From contig NZ_CAAKON010000009.1 of the NCBI RefSeq assembly GCF_901212655.1, positions 24,755-88,754 on the forward strand: a DNA stretch of 64,000 nucleotides, read 5' to 3'. The stretch comes from Olsenella uli. Lineage in GTDB: Bacteria > Actinomycetota > Coriobacteriia > Coriobacteriales > Atopobiaceae. The position numbers were made by a program, and so were the translations under genes. The notes under the pieces are model-generated. The model was not told where the DNA came from and did not search any database. It was given only the letters and a program-made list of their open reading frames with translations. Position 1 is the stretch's first letter. Every line of letters begins with the position of its first letter. Below are positions 8,488 to 18,007 of the stretch, piece by piece.

Positions 8488-9306
8488 CTACACCTCCGGG
8501 ATTCGTGGCGTGCGGGTGGATGTGGCGGCGCCTGATGGGGCGGGTGTGGAGGCCGGCGGGCTCGCTCCGGCGTCCGCGACGTCTGCCCTCGTTCGTCCGA
8601 GCGTGCCGCCCACCCGGCCTGCCGTCTCGTAGGCGCCCGCCTGAATCTTGCCGTCCAGGATGTGGACCGTGCGGTCCGCGCGAGCGGCCACGTCTGGATC
8701 GTGCGTGATGAGCACGATGGTCTTGCCGCGGTCGCGCAGTCGCTCGAAGGTCTGCATGACCATCTCGCCGGTGGCGGAGTCGAGGTTTCCCGTGGGCTCG
8801 TCGGCCAGGATGATGGCCGGGTCGCACACGAGGGCGCGCGCGATGGCCACGCGCTGCATCTGGCCTCCGGAGAGTTCGTTGGTCTTGTGATCCCAGTGGT
8901 CCACCGGCAGGTTCACGGCCGAGAGCGCCGCCACGGCGCGCGGCTCGCGCTCTCGGCGCGGCACGTCGGCGTAGGCGAGCGGCAGCATCACGTTGCGCAG
9001 CACGGTGGCGCGGGGCAACAGGTTGAAGCTCTGGAACACGAAGCCGATGCGCCTGCCGCGCACGAAGGAGAGGTCGTCGTCGGAGAGCTCGGAGACGTCG
9101 AGCCCCTCGAGGCGGTAGGTGCCGGTGGTGGGCGTGTCCAGCAGGCCCAGGATGTTCATGAGCGTGGACTTTCCCGAGCCCGAGGGGCCCATGATGGCAA
9201 GGAACTCGCCTGCCTCCACGCTGAGGGACACCCCGCGCAGCACGTGGTTGAAACCCGCGCCCGTCTCGAAGATGCGGTGGACGCCGCGGATGTCGATGAC
9301 GGGCAT
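8488..9306 (-). CDS. ABC transporter ATP-binding protein, LolD/MacB type
   Basis: 272 residues. It has Walker [11 protein letters not shown], the Q-loop region [11 protein letters not shown], the signature [15 protein letters not shown], Walker [14 protein letters not shown], and an H-loop in LITHDPDV. It is typical of the family that powers FtsX/MacB permeases. The last ~35 residues are a Pro/Ala/Ser/Thr-rich extension beyond the ATPase fold. It is separated from the adaptor upstream and the permease downstream by 2 bases each, so the three are translated as one unit. Confidence 0.92.
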   Translation of the reverse strand: MPVIDIRGVHRIFETGAGFNHVLRGVSLSVEAGEFLAIMGPSGSGKSTLMNILGLLDTPTTGTYRLEGLDVSELSDDDLSFVRGRRIGFVFQSFNLLPRATVLRNVMLPLAYADVPRREREPRAVAALSAVNLPVDHWDHKTNELSGGQMQRVAIARALVCDPAIILADEPTGNLDSATGEMVMQTFERLRDRGKTIVLITHDPDVAARADRTVHILDGKIQAGAYETAGRVGGTLGRTRADVADAGASPPASTPAPSGAATSTRTPRIPEV

Positions 9307-9308
9307 GG

Positions 9309-11138
9309 CTAGCTCACCTGCACCGCGCCGGAGCTGCCCGAGTCTCCCGGCTCGGGGGTTGGCGATTCTGCGGGCTCGTCTGGGGCGCCTGCCGCGTTGG
9401 CGCCGGCCTCGGCTGCGGTGTCGCTTGCCGCGTCACCGGCCGCGTCCGTGGCGCCGCCTACGGGGTTGACCATCATCGAGTCTGCCGCCGTGCCGTCGAG
9501 CACGGTACCGCCCGTCTGCGCGCCTTCGGGGAACGTGAGCGCCTCCATGCCGGAGATGACCACGGCGTCGCCCTCGGCGAGGCTTCCGTCCGTACTCTCC
9601 ACGGCCGCCTCGGAGCCGTTGTTCGCGAGCACCGTCACCGTGGCCATGCGCCCGGCGTGGAGCTCGGCGTCGTCCTCCACGTAGACGATGCCGGTGCCGT
9701 CGCCCAGGTCCGTGAGCGCGGCGGCGGGCACGATGAGGGCGGTGTCGATGGTCTCGGTCACCACGCTCACGTTGGCCGTCATGCCGGGCTTCAGTCGCGC
9801 GTCTGGGGCGGGAATCACGAGGTCGACGGCATAGGTGACCCCGCCGCCCCCGTAGCCGCCGTACATGCCCGACGAGTCGCTCGAGCTCGTGGTGGCAATC
9901 GAGCGCACGGTGGCGTTGAGCATCGCGTCCGGGGCGGCGGAGAAGGTTGCGGTAGCGGCCTGTCCCACCTGCACCTTGTTGACGTCTACCTCGCTTACCT
10001 GCATGGTGACGGTCATCTGGGAGAGGTCGGCGATCTGGCAGAGCGAGCCCGTGGGGCCGCTCGACCCGTCGCCCATCGCGGCCTGGCCAACCGAAGCCCC
10101 CGTCTGGGCGCTCAACTGGATGATGCTGCCGGCTGCAGGCGCGCGCACGGTGCGCTGCTCGGCCTGCTCCACGGCCTTGTCGTAGGCGTCGTTTGCCTGC
10201 TCGAGGGCGATGTTCGCGCTCTGCACCTGTCCCTCGGCGGACGTGACGGCCTGCTCGGCGGAGCGCACGCCCTCCTTGGCCGAGGAGATGCCTGCGTCAA
10301 CCTCGCTGGAGTTGTCGCCAACCACGGCGCCGGTCTCGTCGGTGAGCTGCGTTACGGGCGCGGCCTTGGCCTTCTTGAGGGCGTCCTTGGCGTCCGAGAG
10401 CGACTCGTGGGAATCGGCGAGCGCCTGCTTGGCCTGCGTCACGCCGGATTCGGCCGTGCGGATGCCGCGCTCGGCCTCGGCCACGGCGCGGTCGAGCTCG
10501 TCATTCTTGATGGTGAAGAGCACATCGCCCTCGGCCACCTGCTGGCCAAGCACCACGTTGACGCTCTCGATGGTGCCGTCTATCTGGGGAGTCACGAGGG
10601 TGGACGAGGCTGGCTTGATGGGGCCCGACCCCGTAATCTCGTTGGTGAAGGGGCCGCGGTAGACCGGCTGGGTGATGACCTGAGTCTCGCTGCCGGCAGG
10701 TGCGGAGGTGGAGGCGTGGCGCCAGATGGCGACGGCGGCCACCAGCGCCACGACCACGCCCGCCGCGATGCCGCGGCGGATGAGCTTCTTCCTGCGGCGC
10801 TCGGCGCGCAGGCGCTTGAGCTGGGCGTAGGCCTCCTGCTCGGCGGGGTCGAGCGTGCCGTGGACGTTCGCGCCGGCGGGGATGTCGGCTGAGTCGGCGC
10901 CGGGACGGGTCTGGTCTGCCCTGAGCACCTCGAGGTTGGGCATGCTGGTGGGGAGGCGCTTGGTCTGCGCGTCCTCGTCCGTCGGCCCGCCTGGGGCGCT
11001 GGCCTGGCCCTTCGAGCCAGGGCCCGTCCCAGGCGGGCTGCCCGGGCCCTTCTCGGCCGAGAGGTCGAGGGTCTCGACGCCCCTGGGCTCGTCTGTCGAA
11101 GCGTGTTTGCTGCCGTGTCTGTTCTTCCGGAATCGCAT
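9309..11138 (-). CDS. MacA/HlyD-like efflux adaptor with long cytoplasmic N-terminus
   Basis: 609 residues, well above the ~400 of ordinary MacA. About 110 N-terminal residues are charged or Pro/Gly-rich, with no signal peptide. One membrane helix follows ([18 protein letters not shown]), then an HlyD-type adaptor: a lipoyl-like half, a long alpha-helical hairpin rich in Ala/Glu/Gln, the second lipoyl half and a beta-barrel (ATATFSAAP). The C-terminus ends in an Ala/Glu/Pro-rich tail. The protein links the MacB-like permease to the cell exterior. The ATG at 11138 is chosen because GAGGGG precedes it and the upstream in-frame extension is not protein-like. Confidence 0.85.
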   Translation of the reverse strand: MRFRKNRHGSKHASTDEPRGVETLDLSAEKGPGSPPGTGPGSKGQASAPGGPTDEDAQTKRLPTSMPNLEVLRADQTRPGADSADIPAGANVHGTLDPAEQEAYAQLKRLRAERRRKKLIRRGIAAGVVVALVAAVAIWRHASTSAPAGSETQVITQPVYRGPFTNEITGSGPIKPASSTLVTPQIDGTIESVNVVLGQQVAEGDVLFTIKNDELDRAVAEAERGIRTAESGVTQAKQALADSHESLSDAKDALKKAKAAPVTQLTDETGAVVGDNSSEVDAGISSAKEGVRSAEQAVTSAEGQVQSANIALEQANDAYDKAVEQAEQRTVRAPAAGSIIQLSAQTGASVGQAAMGDGSSGPTGSLCQIADLSQMTVTMQVSEVDVNKVQVGQAATATFSAAPDAMLNATVRSIATTSSSDSSGMYGGYGGGGVTYAVDLVIPAPDARLKPGMTANVSVVTETIDTALIVPAAALTDLGDGTGIVYVEDDAELHAGRMATVTVLANNGSEAAVESTDGSLAEGDAVVISGMEALTFPEGAQTGGTVLDGTAADSMMVNPVGGATDAAGDAASDTAAEAGANAAGAPDEPAESPTPEPGDSGSSGAVQVS

Positions 11139-11558
11139 GGCGTCCCCCTCACCTGGCGCCCCGGGGTTCCGGCGCGCGGCCAATGTGCGTGTCAGATGAC
11201 GTTCGTCGGTGGTGCAATTGCCCTGGTCGGCGGTGCCCGTAGGCACCAAGCTACCCGAATGGAGGCTTGAAGGACCCCTGGCCTGGGCGCTGTTCCGCCG
11301 AAGGCCCCTCCCACTCCGCCAGCGAGTCCGCGCGCGCCGTCTTGCGCGCGACCGGCGGACGAGCTTGGGAGAGGGGGTTGGGCAAGACGGGGCCGAGGGT
11401 GGCGTGTCCCCGCTCGCCGCGAGCCAAATTCGCTGCCGGCGTGGCTCGCGCGTGGCCGACGGGCCGGCTGGGGCGGAGGGTGGCCAGCCCCGGTCGCGAG
11501 ATGAGTCAAATAGGAGGGCAACGTGACTCATCGAAAGCGCGGCCTGCGAGGCACTCCC
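11139..11558. other. Intergenic region between the two ABC systems
   Basis: 420 GC-rich bases with no supported gene: the short ORFs here overlap in several frames and have no ribosome sites. It should contain the promoter of the macA-macB operon on the minus strand. Near the permease end it holds one 31-bp ATGAGTCA repeat (11501-11531). Confidence 0.4.
11501..11531 (+). repeat. ATGAGTCA-type intergenic repeat, short form (copy A)
   Basis: Begins with ATGAGTCAAA and ends with TGACTCAT; the inner part contains GGCAAC. It has the same length and layout as copy B at 17000-17030. The terminal 8-mers are perfect inverted repeats. It sits just beyond the 3' end of the large permease gene. Confidence 0.8.
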
Positions 11559-14500
11559 CTACAGGGCGTCCTGGCGGAGGGTCTCCACGAGGTTCTGGGC
11601 GCGGGTGCGGCGCAGGGCGTAGGCCACGGAGAGCGCTAGCACCACGAGCGTGCCCGCCGCGGCGATGCCGATGTAGCCCCACGGCACCGCAAAGCCGAGG
11701 TCGATGAACGAGTCCTGCATGGCCCGCCACATTGCCCAGGAAACGAGCATCGCGAGCGCAAGGCCTATGGCGAGGCCGCGCCAGGCATAGCTCGCGCACT
11801 CGTAGGCGATCATGCGGCCAAAGGCTCGCTCGCCCATGCCCACGCTCCTGAGCACCGCAAACTCGCGCGTGCGCAGGATGATCGAGTTCGTGAGCGTGTT
11901 GAAGACGTTGGCCAGCGCGATGAGCATCGTGATGACGCTGAACAGGGCCACGAAGAGTTGGACGAGCTGCGTGGTGTCGATGTTTGCCTGGCGGTCTGCG
12001 GCGATGTTGTAGACGGTGCCGCTGATGGCGCCCGCGTCTCCCGCGCTCTCCGCTTTGAGGAGCGCATCCGTGCGCTTCTCGGTAGCGTCGGGGTCATCGG
12101 ACGCGAGGAACGCCTGGCCATGGGCCACGCTCACGGTGCCGCCCGTTCCCGCCTCAGTGTCGGCGAGGGCGCTCATGGGCATGACCACGGCGGGGAAGGA
12201 GCCCACGGCACCGCTCGAGAGCAGCACGTTCGGGGCGTGGTCGGCGAGTGCGGAAACCTCGATGTCCTGGCTGGCTGCGCAGGCCTGCTCGGCCGGAACG
12301 TCGCGCAGGTCATAGGCGCCGCCCTCGTCCCGGGCAAGGTCGTAGCCGTCCTCGGCGATTCTGCCCCAGCGCGCCACGGGCTTGCCGTCCGCATCCTCGT
12401 AGATGCCTAGGTAGCTGTAGCCGGTGAGGTCGCCCGTGCCGGTTGGGGCGTATGGGGCGTAGGCCTTGAGCGTGCCGGCCTGCGTGTAGGGCACGAGGTC
12501 GAGGTAGCGCTGGCCGTTGTCGCTCTTGTACAGGTTGAGGCCGATGGCGCGAGGATGGGCGGGGTCCGTGAACTGGCTTGCATCGAGCCCAAGCTCGGCC
12601 ACATAGGCAGCCCACGAGGCATCGTCGAGGTAGTAGACGTTGACCATCCCCGTGTAGTCGCCGTTCGCGGCGTAGGGGGAGAGCACGTTGTCGGCAGCTC
12701 CCGGGCCACTCGCGCCGTAGCGCGAGCTGCCGGCCTCGGTCGTCCATTCGAGGTCGAATCCGGCGACCTCCTTCATGGTTGCGATGGCATTCGCGTCAAG
12801 CATGGACGCAGGCACGATTGCCCGGGCGGAGCCGGAGAGGTACGAGCCCCTGCTTGAGGTGCCATTGGGTGCGGAGGCGTCGGCCACGAGCCTCTGGAAG
12901 CGATCGGCGAACGTGGGGGACGAGCTTAAGGCCTCGCTGTCGCTGGAGCCGTTCGCCCCCGTCGCCTCGCCACCTGCTGCCTCTGCGCCCCGCCCACCGC
13001 GTGCCGCCGAGTCGTCGACGGACGCGCTGAGCGAGACGTCCGCCTCGAGGGCACGCTCTGTCGTGGAGCCGCTGAGCCCTGCCACGGGCCGCATGTACGT
13101 GTCGAGCACGCCACAGGTCACCACGAGGGCCACCGACACGGCAAGCGACGCCACCACGATGCGGCCGCGCGAGCTCGAGCGCGTGAGGTTGCGGTGCGCC
13201 ACGAGGCCGGGGACGCCAAAGGCGAGCTGGGCAAGGTGGCTGCCGAGGCCCGCGCCGCGGCGCCTGCACAGGCGTGCGAGCCTACCCTCGCGCACGGAGC
13301 TCGTCTGGCGGATGGCGTCGACGGCGCTCACGCGTCCGGCGCGTGCGGCGGGGATCCAGGCGGATACGAGCAGCGTCACGAGCGAGAGGGCGCAGGCAAG
13401 GGCCACGGCGCGCGGGTCCACCAAAAGGTCCAGGGTGCCCTCGGTGCCGAGCAGGGCCGCAAAGCCCCGCTGCGTCACCCGGAGCGTGGCGGCCGTGCCC
13501 GCGATGCCGGCGAACACGCCCATCGGGATGCCCACGACACCCAGCGCGAGAGCCTCGGCAACAACGGTGTGCCTGAGCTGCCGCTTGCTCGCGCCGACGC
13601 CGGAGAGCAGGCCAAACTGGCGCATGCGCTCGGTTACCGAGATGGCGAAGCTCGTGTAGATGAGCGAGACGGAGGCCACCATCACCACGACGGTGAGGAT
13701 GGTCGCGAGCTGCCAGAGGGTGTTCCAGATGGCGCGCTCGTCGGTGAGGCCCTGGTAGCGCAGAAGGCCGTTGTGGAGCACGTAGCCGCCGGTCTCCACG
13801 CCGCTGGCGGCGAGGGTGTTGCCCCCAAGGCCAGACTTGGCATAGTCCACGCCCGTGGAGAAGAGCAGGGCCGACCACTCGTCCAGCTCACGGTAGCTCT
13901 TGAAGTCCGTGGCGAGGTAGGGGGCGGCAAAGCCGTCGTTTGCAAGGTCATTGCCGGCGGCATCGCCGTTCGCGGTATCCTCGCTCATTGGGCCGACAAG
14001 CGCCACAGGCCCGGCTGCCGAGCTGTCGAGCGCGCCCGAATAGGCCCAGTGGTTCATGATGAAGCCGATGAAGCCCACAACGGTAAAGGTGCGGCTGCGC
14101 ATGTTCTCGAGCTTCTCGCTGCCGTCCTCGTAGCCGTTCTCCTCGCTTGCGTAGGCGTCGATGGCCGAGAGCCTCGTGCGGGTGCCGTCGCCAGCCGTGT
14201 GGACGCGGTCGCCCAGCTCGAGGGTCACGCTCGAGCCAATGGCGAGCGGCCCCGTGCCCGATATGCCCGCGCCGTCGGGCGTGACGCCCTCGAGGACGCG
14301 CGGCAACACGATCTCGCTCGGGTTTTGCGGCATGCGTCCGCTTGTGACCGCGGAGACCTGCGCGAGCCCCACGTCCTCGGTGGCCTCCGTGCCCCAGGCG
14401 CTGCCGGTGCCCTTCAGCATGGACGGGAGCGACTTCACCGTGATAAGCGCGCCGGTCTTGGTCGCAACCTGGTCCGAGGGCTTTGCGCTGCCGAGCTCCC

Positions 14501-14756
14501 GCGCTGCCGCAAGCTCTGTGACGTGGCTGTTCGCGCGGAGCTCGGAGAGCTTGTGGTCACTCACGCGAGGGCTTGCGACCTGCCAGGTGCCGTCGTACTG
14601 CACTTCGCGCTGCAGGAGCCCTCCGCCGATGGAGGTGACGCTCGTGAAGATGGCCGTGATGAGCGCGCACGAGAGCGCGATGCCGATGACGGTGGCGATG
14701 GTGCGCGCCCGGTTGCGGGCAAGCGAGCGCAGCGTGAAGCGGGTGAGGATGCCCAT
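11559..14756 (-). CDS. Large FtsX-type ABC transporter permease (two FtsX modules)
   Basis: 1065 residues. One membrane segment near residues 20-40 is followed by ~300 extracytoplasmic residues, three membrane segments (about 345-475), another near 530, a second ~370-residue extracellular region, and three C-terminal segments (about 930-1055). The 8-segment, two-loop plan fits permeases of the MacB/LolE-related FtsX class that handle peptides or lipids in Gram-positives. It is preceded by its ATPase with a 2-base gap and a GAGGT ribosome site. The kinase/regulator pair next door makes antibiotic-peptide sensing or detoxification plausible, but the substrate is unknown. Confidence 0.88.
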   Translation of the reverse strand: MGILTRFTLRSLARNRARTIATVIGIALSCALITAIFTSVTSIGGGLLQREVQYDGTWQVASPRVSDHKLSELRANSHVTELAAARELGSAKPSDQVATKTGALITVKSLPSMLKGTGSAWGTEATEDVGLAQVSAVTSGRMPQNPSEIVLPRVLEGVTPDGAGISGTGPLAIGSSVTLELGDRVHTAGDGTRTRLSAIDAYASEENGYEDGSEKLENMRSRTFTVVGFIGFIMNHWAYSGALDSSAAGPVALVGPMSEDTANGDAAGNDLANDGFAAPYLATDFKSYRELDEWSALLFSTGVDYAKSGLGGNTLAASGVETGGYVLHNGLLRYQGLTDERAIWNTLWQLATILTVVVMVASVSLIYTSFAISVTERMRQFGLLSGVGASKRQLRHTVVAEALALGVVGIPMGVFAGIAGTAATLRVTQRGFAALLGTEGTLDLLVDPRAVALACALSLVTLLVSAWIPAARAGRVSAVDAIRQTSSVREGRLARLCRRRGAGLGSHLAQLAFGVPGLVAHRNLTRSSSRGRIVVASLAVSVALVVTCGVLDTYMRPVAGLSGSTTERALEADVSLSASVDDSAARGGRGAEAAGGEATGANGSSDSEALSSSPTFADRFQRLVADASAPNGTSSRGSYLSGSARAIVPASMLDANAIATMKEVAGFDLEWTTEAGSSRYGASGPGAADNVLSPYAANGDYTGMVNVYYLDDASWAAYVAELGLDASQFTDPAHPRAIGLNLYKSDNGQRYLDLVPYTQAGTLKAYAPYAPTGTGDLTGYSYLGIYEDADGKPVARWGRIAEDGYDLARDEGGAYDLRDVPAEQACAASQDIEVSALADHAPNVLLSSGAVGSFPAVVMPMSALADTEAGTGGTVSVAHGQAFLASDDPDATEKRTDALLKAESAGDAGAISGTVYNIAADRQANIDTTQLVQLFVALFSVITMLIALANVFNTLTNSIILRTREFAVLRSVGMGERAFGRMIAYECASYAWRGLAIGLALAMLVSWAMWRAMQDSFIDLGFAVPWGYIGIAAAGTLVVLALSVAYALRRTRAQNLVETLRQDAL

Positions 14757-14758
14757 GG

Positions 14759-15556
14759 CTAGACCTCGATCCCACGGGCCCTGAGCTGCGCCCCAAGCTC
14801 GGTACCTGCGCGCGGGCCGTCTGGCGTGCGCTCGTGCCCGACGGGCGCCGATGCCGCCACGGTGGCGAAGCGCGTGCCGCCGCGGCGCTCGTCGCTCTGG
14901 ATGCGGCCGTCCTCGATGGCGATGACGCGGTCTGCCATGAGGGCGACGTCCTCGTCGTGCGTGATGACCACGAGCGTCTGCCCCAGCTGCCGGTTGCTGG
15001 CGCGCAAGAGGCCCATGATCTCGGCGGAGTTCTTGGAGTCGAGGTTGCCGGTGGGCTCGTCTGCCAGCACGATGGCCGGCGCGTTCATGAGGGCGCGGCC
15101 GATGGCCACGCGCTGCTGCTGGCCGCCGGAGAGCTGGTTGGGGAGGTGATGCTCGCGCCCGCTCAGGCCCAGGGACCCCACGAGCATGTCGAGGCGCTTC
15201 TGGTTGACCCTGCGGCCGTCGAGCAGCACCGGCAGCGTCATGTTCTCCACCACGTCCAGCACGGGGATGAGGTTGAAGAACTGGTAGACGAGGCCCACCT
15301 CGCGACGTCGGAAGACCGCGAGCTGCTCGTTGCCCCGGGCGTAGATGTCCTCGCCGCCCAGGCGCACGGTGCCCTCGGTGGGGCGGTCAACGCCGCCGAG
15401 TAGGTGCATGAGCGTGGACTTGCCCGAGCCCGAGGACCCGATGATGGCCACGAACTCGCCGGTATCGAGCGAGAGCGAGACGTCGTCGAGCGCGCGCACG
15501 GCCTGCTCGCCCGTGCCGTAGACCTTGGTGAGGTGCTCTGCGGTGAGGATGCTCAT
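14759..15556 (-). CDS. ABC transporter ATP-binding protein partnering the large FtsX permease
   Basis: 265 residues. It has Walker A GSSGSGKST, signature LSGGQQQRVAIGRAL, Walker [14 protein letters not shown] and an H-loop in VITHDEDVA, the standard LolD/BceA-like ATPase. The ATG at 15556 has AGGAG upstream, and the frame beyond it is non-coding in character. About 35 extra residues after the ATPase core have no recognisable domain. The gene is first in a two-gene unit with the 1065-residue permease; an 18-bp palindrome about 105 bases upstream may be its operator. Confidence 0.92.
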   Translation of the reverse strand: MSILTAEHLTKVYGTGEQAVRALDDVSLSLDTGEFVAIIGSSGSGKSTLMHLLGGVDRPTEGTVRLGGEDIYARGNEQLAVFRRREVGLVYQFFNLIPVLDVVENMTLPVLLDGRRVNQKRLDMLVGSLGLSGREHHLPNQLSGGQQQRVAIGRALMNAPAIVLADEPTGNLDSKNSAEIMGLLRASNRQLGQTLVVITHDEDVALMADRVIAIEDGRIQSDERRGGTRFATVAASAPVGHERTPDGPRAGTELGAQLRARGIEV

Positions 15557-15896
15557 GGGGCTCCTTTTGGTTGCGCCCCGCCGCCGCGGCGGGGCGGGGG
15601 ATTGGTCCCTTGTGCCGACATCCATGGTGACGCCTCGGCCTTGCTCCAGCCTGACCGCTTCGTGACGGTTCTGTCACGCGGGCGAGTGCGCCCTCGCGCG
15701 TGGCTGCTTTGACGGGCGGCGTCGGTGCGCACCTTGGCGCAGGTTTGCGCCCTGTGCTTGTCTTCGGCGGTGTGCCCCGGCGCCCCTGGTACCGTTGCCC
15801 CGTGCGCCGCCTGTCGAGGCCTCGCCCCCTCGGCCCCTGGCATCAGGGGCCCCAGATGCGGGCATGGGTTGGCCGAGATCCTCGCTCCCTTGCCTC
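15557..15896. other. Intergenic region upstream of the ABC ATPase
   Basis: 340 bases without a supported gene. It holds the promoter of the ATPase-permease unit. The only clear structure is the palindrome at 15661-15678. Confidence 0.45.
15661..15678. promoter_or_regulatory. 18-bp palindrome, candidate operator of the ABC unit
   Basis: CGTGAC-N6-GTCACG, a perfect 6-bp inverted repeat 105-122 bases upstream of the ATPase start. It lies between the ABC unit and its neighbouring two-component genes, so the response regulator is the obvious candidate ligand. This is inference from position only. Confidence 0.45.
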
Positions 15897-16982
15897 CTAC
15901 ACCACGGCCTTGAAGAAGGTGATGTCGAAGCGCGCGCCGGTGATGTTGCCGTTCGCGTCGATGACGTTACCTGCGGTGATGCGACCATCCTGAGCCGTGA
16001 TGAGGCTCTGTGCCAGCGAGAGGCCGATGCCCACGCCGCCGGGGCTCACGTCCGACGGGTCCGAGGCGCCGCCGCGGTAGAAGCGCTCGAACACGTGGGG
16101 GAGGTCTGCCTCGGCGATGCCGGGACCCGTGTCGGTGACGGTGATGCGGCAGGCCAGGGCGTCCTCGCTGGTCTCGACGCGCACGACGCCGCCCTCGGGC
16201 GTGTGTTCCAGGCAGTTCTTGAGTACGTTCTCGAGCGCCTCGCGCATCCAGGCCGCGTCACCCGTGAAGCTTGTCCCGGACTGCGATGCCTTCTCGAGGC
16301 GCACACCCGCCAGCTCGAGGTGGATGGCCAGGGGCTCCGCTGCCTCGTCCACCAGGGCGACGACGTCGACCGGCGCGCTCTGCAGGTGCACGGCGCCCGC
16401 GTCGATGCGAGCGAGCTTGAGCAGGGCCTCCACGAGCCACTGGACCTGCGTGAGCAGACGCTCGCTCGTGCGTAGGTGCTCGAGCGCCTCGGCAAGAGCG
16501 GGGGAGCCTTCGCAGCAGGCCGCCTCGAATGAGGCCGCCTGCTTGGCCACCAACTCCTTGCGAGCGAGCGCCAGTGTGAGCCCAAGCGAGGTGAGCGGGG
16601 TCCTGAGCTGGTGCGATATGTCTGCGAGCGAGTCTGCGAGGGATGCCTTCTCGCGCGCAAGCTCCTCGGCGGTGAGCGTGAGGCGGGTCAGGGCCTTGTC
16701 CACCTCGCTTGCAAGGATGGCCAGCTCGCCCTCGTTCATGTCTGCAAGGCTGACGGTGCGGCCTGCATGCAGGGCCTCGTCCACCCGCTCCGCCATGCGG
16801 GCGAGCGCGCGCTGGCGCCTGAGCGTGAGCGCGAGGAAGGCACCCATGACGATGCCGCCGCAGAGCAGGATCGCCACGGCTCCCCATGCGTCGCCCAGTG
16901 CGAGGAAGACGCAGCTGCCCGCAAGCACGACAGCCGCGGAGACGGCGACCGTCCACCTGAGCTCTCGGTCCCTCATCAGCAC
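15897..16982 (-). CDS. Sensor histidine kinase
   Basis: 361 residues. Two closely spaced membrane helices (about 11-29 and 33-54) leave almost no extracellular loop, an intramembrane-sensing layout often seen in kinases tied to ABC transporters. A HAMP-like linker is followed by HisKA with the phospho-acceptor H124 in DISHQLRTPL, then a HATPase domain with the N-box (LENVLKNCLEHT), VTDTGPGIAEAD and a G-rich lid (GVGIGLSLAQSL). The GTG at 16982 has GGGGAG 4-8 bases upstream; the ATG at 16976 is an alternative. The cognate regulator is upstream at 17136-17957. Confidence 0.9.
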   Translation of the reverse strand: MLMRDRELRWTVAVSAAVVLAGSCVFLALGDAWGAVAILLCGGIVMGAFLALTLRRQRALARMAERVDEALHAGRTVSLADMNEGELAILASEVDKALTRLTLTAEELAREKASLADSLADISHQLRTPLTSLGLTLALARKELVAKQAASFEAACCEGSPALAEALEHLRTSERLLTQVQWLVEALLKLARIDAGAVHLQSAPVDVVALVDEAAEPLAIHLELAGVRLEKASQSGTSFTGDAAWMREALENVLKNCLEHTPEGGVVRVETSEDALACRITVTDTGPGIAEADLPHVFERFYRGGASDPSDVSPGGVGIGLSLAQSLITAQDGRITAGNVIDANGNITGARFDITFFKAVV

Positions 16983-16999
16983 GGCGCTCCCCCCCTCTC

Positions 17000-17030
17000 A
17001 TGAGTCAGTCTGCCGTCTACTTTGACTCAT
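17000..17030 (-). repeat. ATGAGTCA-type intergenic repeat, short form (copy B)
   Basis: Read on the minus strand it begins ATGAGTCAAA, contains GGCAGAC and ends TGACTCAT, matching copy A in length (31 bp). It lies in the gap between the response regulator and the kinase. Confidence 0.8.
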
Positions 17031-17135
17031 CGAGTGCTGGTTTTGGACGAGGCTCCATCTCCTGGTTCCGGCCCACGCTTTCCTATCTTTGCGCCGCCCG
17101 GCCACGGCTTGCATTTTGCCTATCCTCTCCGGCGT

Positions 17136-17957
17136 TCAGTCGCAGACCTTGTAGCCCAGGCCGCGTACGGTGGTGATGAGTTTGGGGTGTGCCGGGTCGT
17201 CCTCGATCTTGTCACGCAGCCGCTTGATGTAGACCGAGAGCGTGTTCTCCTCGATGTAAGCGCCGGCATCCTCCCAGAGGGCATCGCGCACCATGTCGCG
17301 CGTCACGAGCTTGCCGTGGTTGCCGACAAGTAGCAGGAGCAGCTTGTACTCGAGCGCGGAGAGCGCGAGCTCCCGGCCGTTTCGCGTGACACGGGCGCGG
17401 GCGGGGTCGATTTCGAGCGGCCCAAGCCTGATGGAGCGCCGCTCGGGTTGGGAACGGCGCAGGACCACCGCGATGCGTGCCAGGAGCTCGCGCGGGCGAA
17501 AGGGCTTGGCCACGTAGTCGTCCGCGCCCATGGTGAGGCCGGTGACCGTGTTGAACTCGTCACCCGAGGCGGTGAGGAAGATGACGGGCGTCTTGGGGCT
17601 TGCCTGCTTTATGGCGTTGCAGACGGCAAACCCGTTGCCCTGGGCAAGGGTGACGTCGAGCAGCACGAGGTCGTAGGGACAGAGGTTGCCGCCAGAGCGG
17701 CGAGCGTGGACCTGCGGGCAACTGACGGAGGCTGCCGGATTCGCTGCGGCGGGCCTAGGGTTGCTGCCATGGGCGCTCGATGTGGGGGAGGCCGTATTGT
17801 CACGCGTGCTTGGGCCGCGGGAAGGCGTGTTGCCGCATGTCCTGGCGATGGCCTCGTCCTGCGTGGCGCAGGAATCCACCTCGAAGCCCTCGCCCTCGAG
17901 TAGCTCCGAGAGCGTGGACGTGATGATGGGGTCGTCCTCTACCAATAGAATGCGCAT
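17136..17957 (-). CDS. OmpR-family response regulator with an inserted linker in the receiver domain
   Basis: 273 residues. The receiver begins MRILLVEDDP and carries the phospho-acceptor D101 (YDLVLLDVT), the threonine in FLTASGD and the lysine in YVAKPF. A winged-helix DNA-binding domain ends with the TVRGLGYK motif. In normal OmpR proteins the aspartate is near residue 52; here about 49 Ser/Pro/Ala/Asn-rich residues (roughly 42-93) are inserted between helix 2 and strand 3. All catalytic residues remain. The ATG at 17957 starts the conserved fold; an in-frame ATG at 17981 would add 8 residues. It pairs with the kinase downstream. Confidence 0.9.
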   Translation of the reverse strand: MRILLVEDDPIITSTLSELLEGEGFEVDSCATQDEAIARTCGNTPSRGPSTRDNTASPTSSAHGSNPRPAAANPAASVSCPQVHARRSGGNLCPYDLVLLDVTLAQGNGFAVCNAIKQASPKTPVIFLTASGDEFNTVTGLTMGADDYVAKPFRPRELLARIAVVLRRSQPERRSIRLGPLEIDPARARVTRNGRELALSALEYKLLLLLVGNHGKLVTRDMVRDALWEDAGAYIEENTLSVYIKRLRDKIEDDPAHPKLITTVRGLGYKVCD

Positions 17958-18007
17958 GAATGCAGGTCCGTTCGTAATCATGCGGACGCTCGCTGTGTGG
18001 AGCGCCT

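Noticed and set aside
9657-10892. 411-codon plus-strand frame opposite the adaptor gene
   Set aside because: Shadow frame with Gly/His/Val/Leu bias and no ribosome site.
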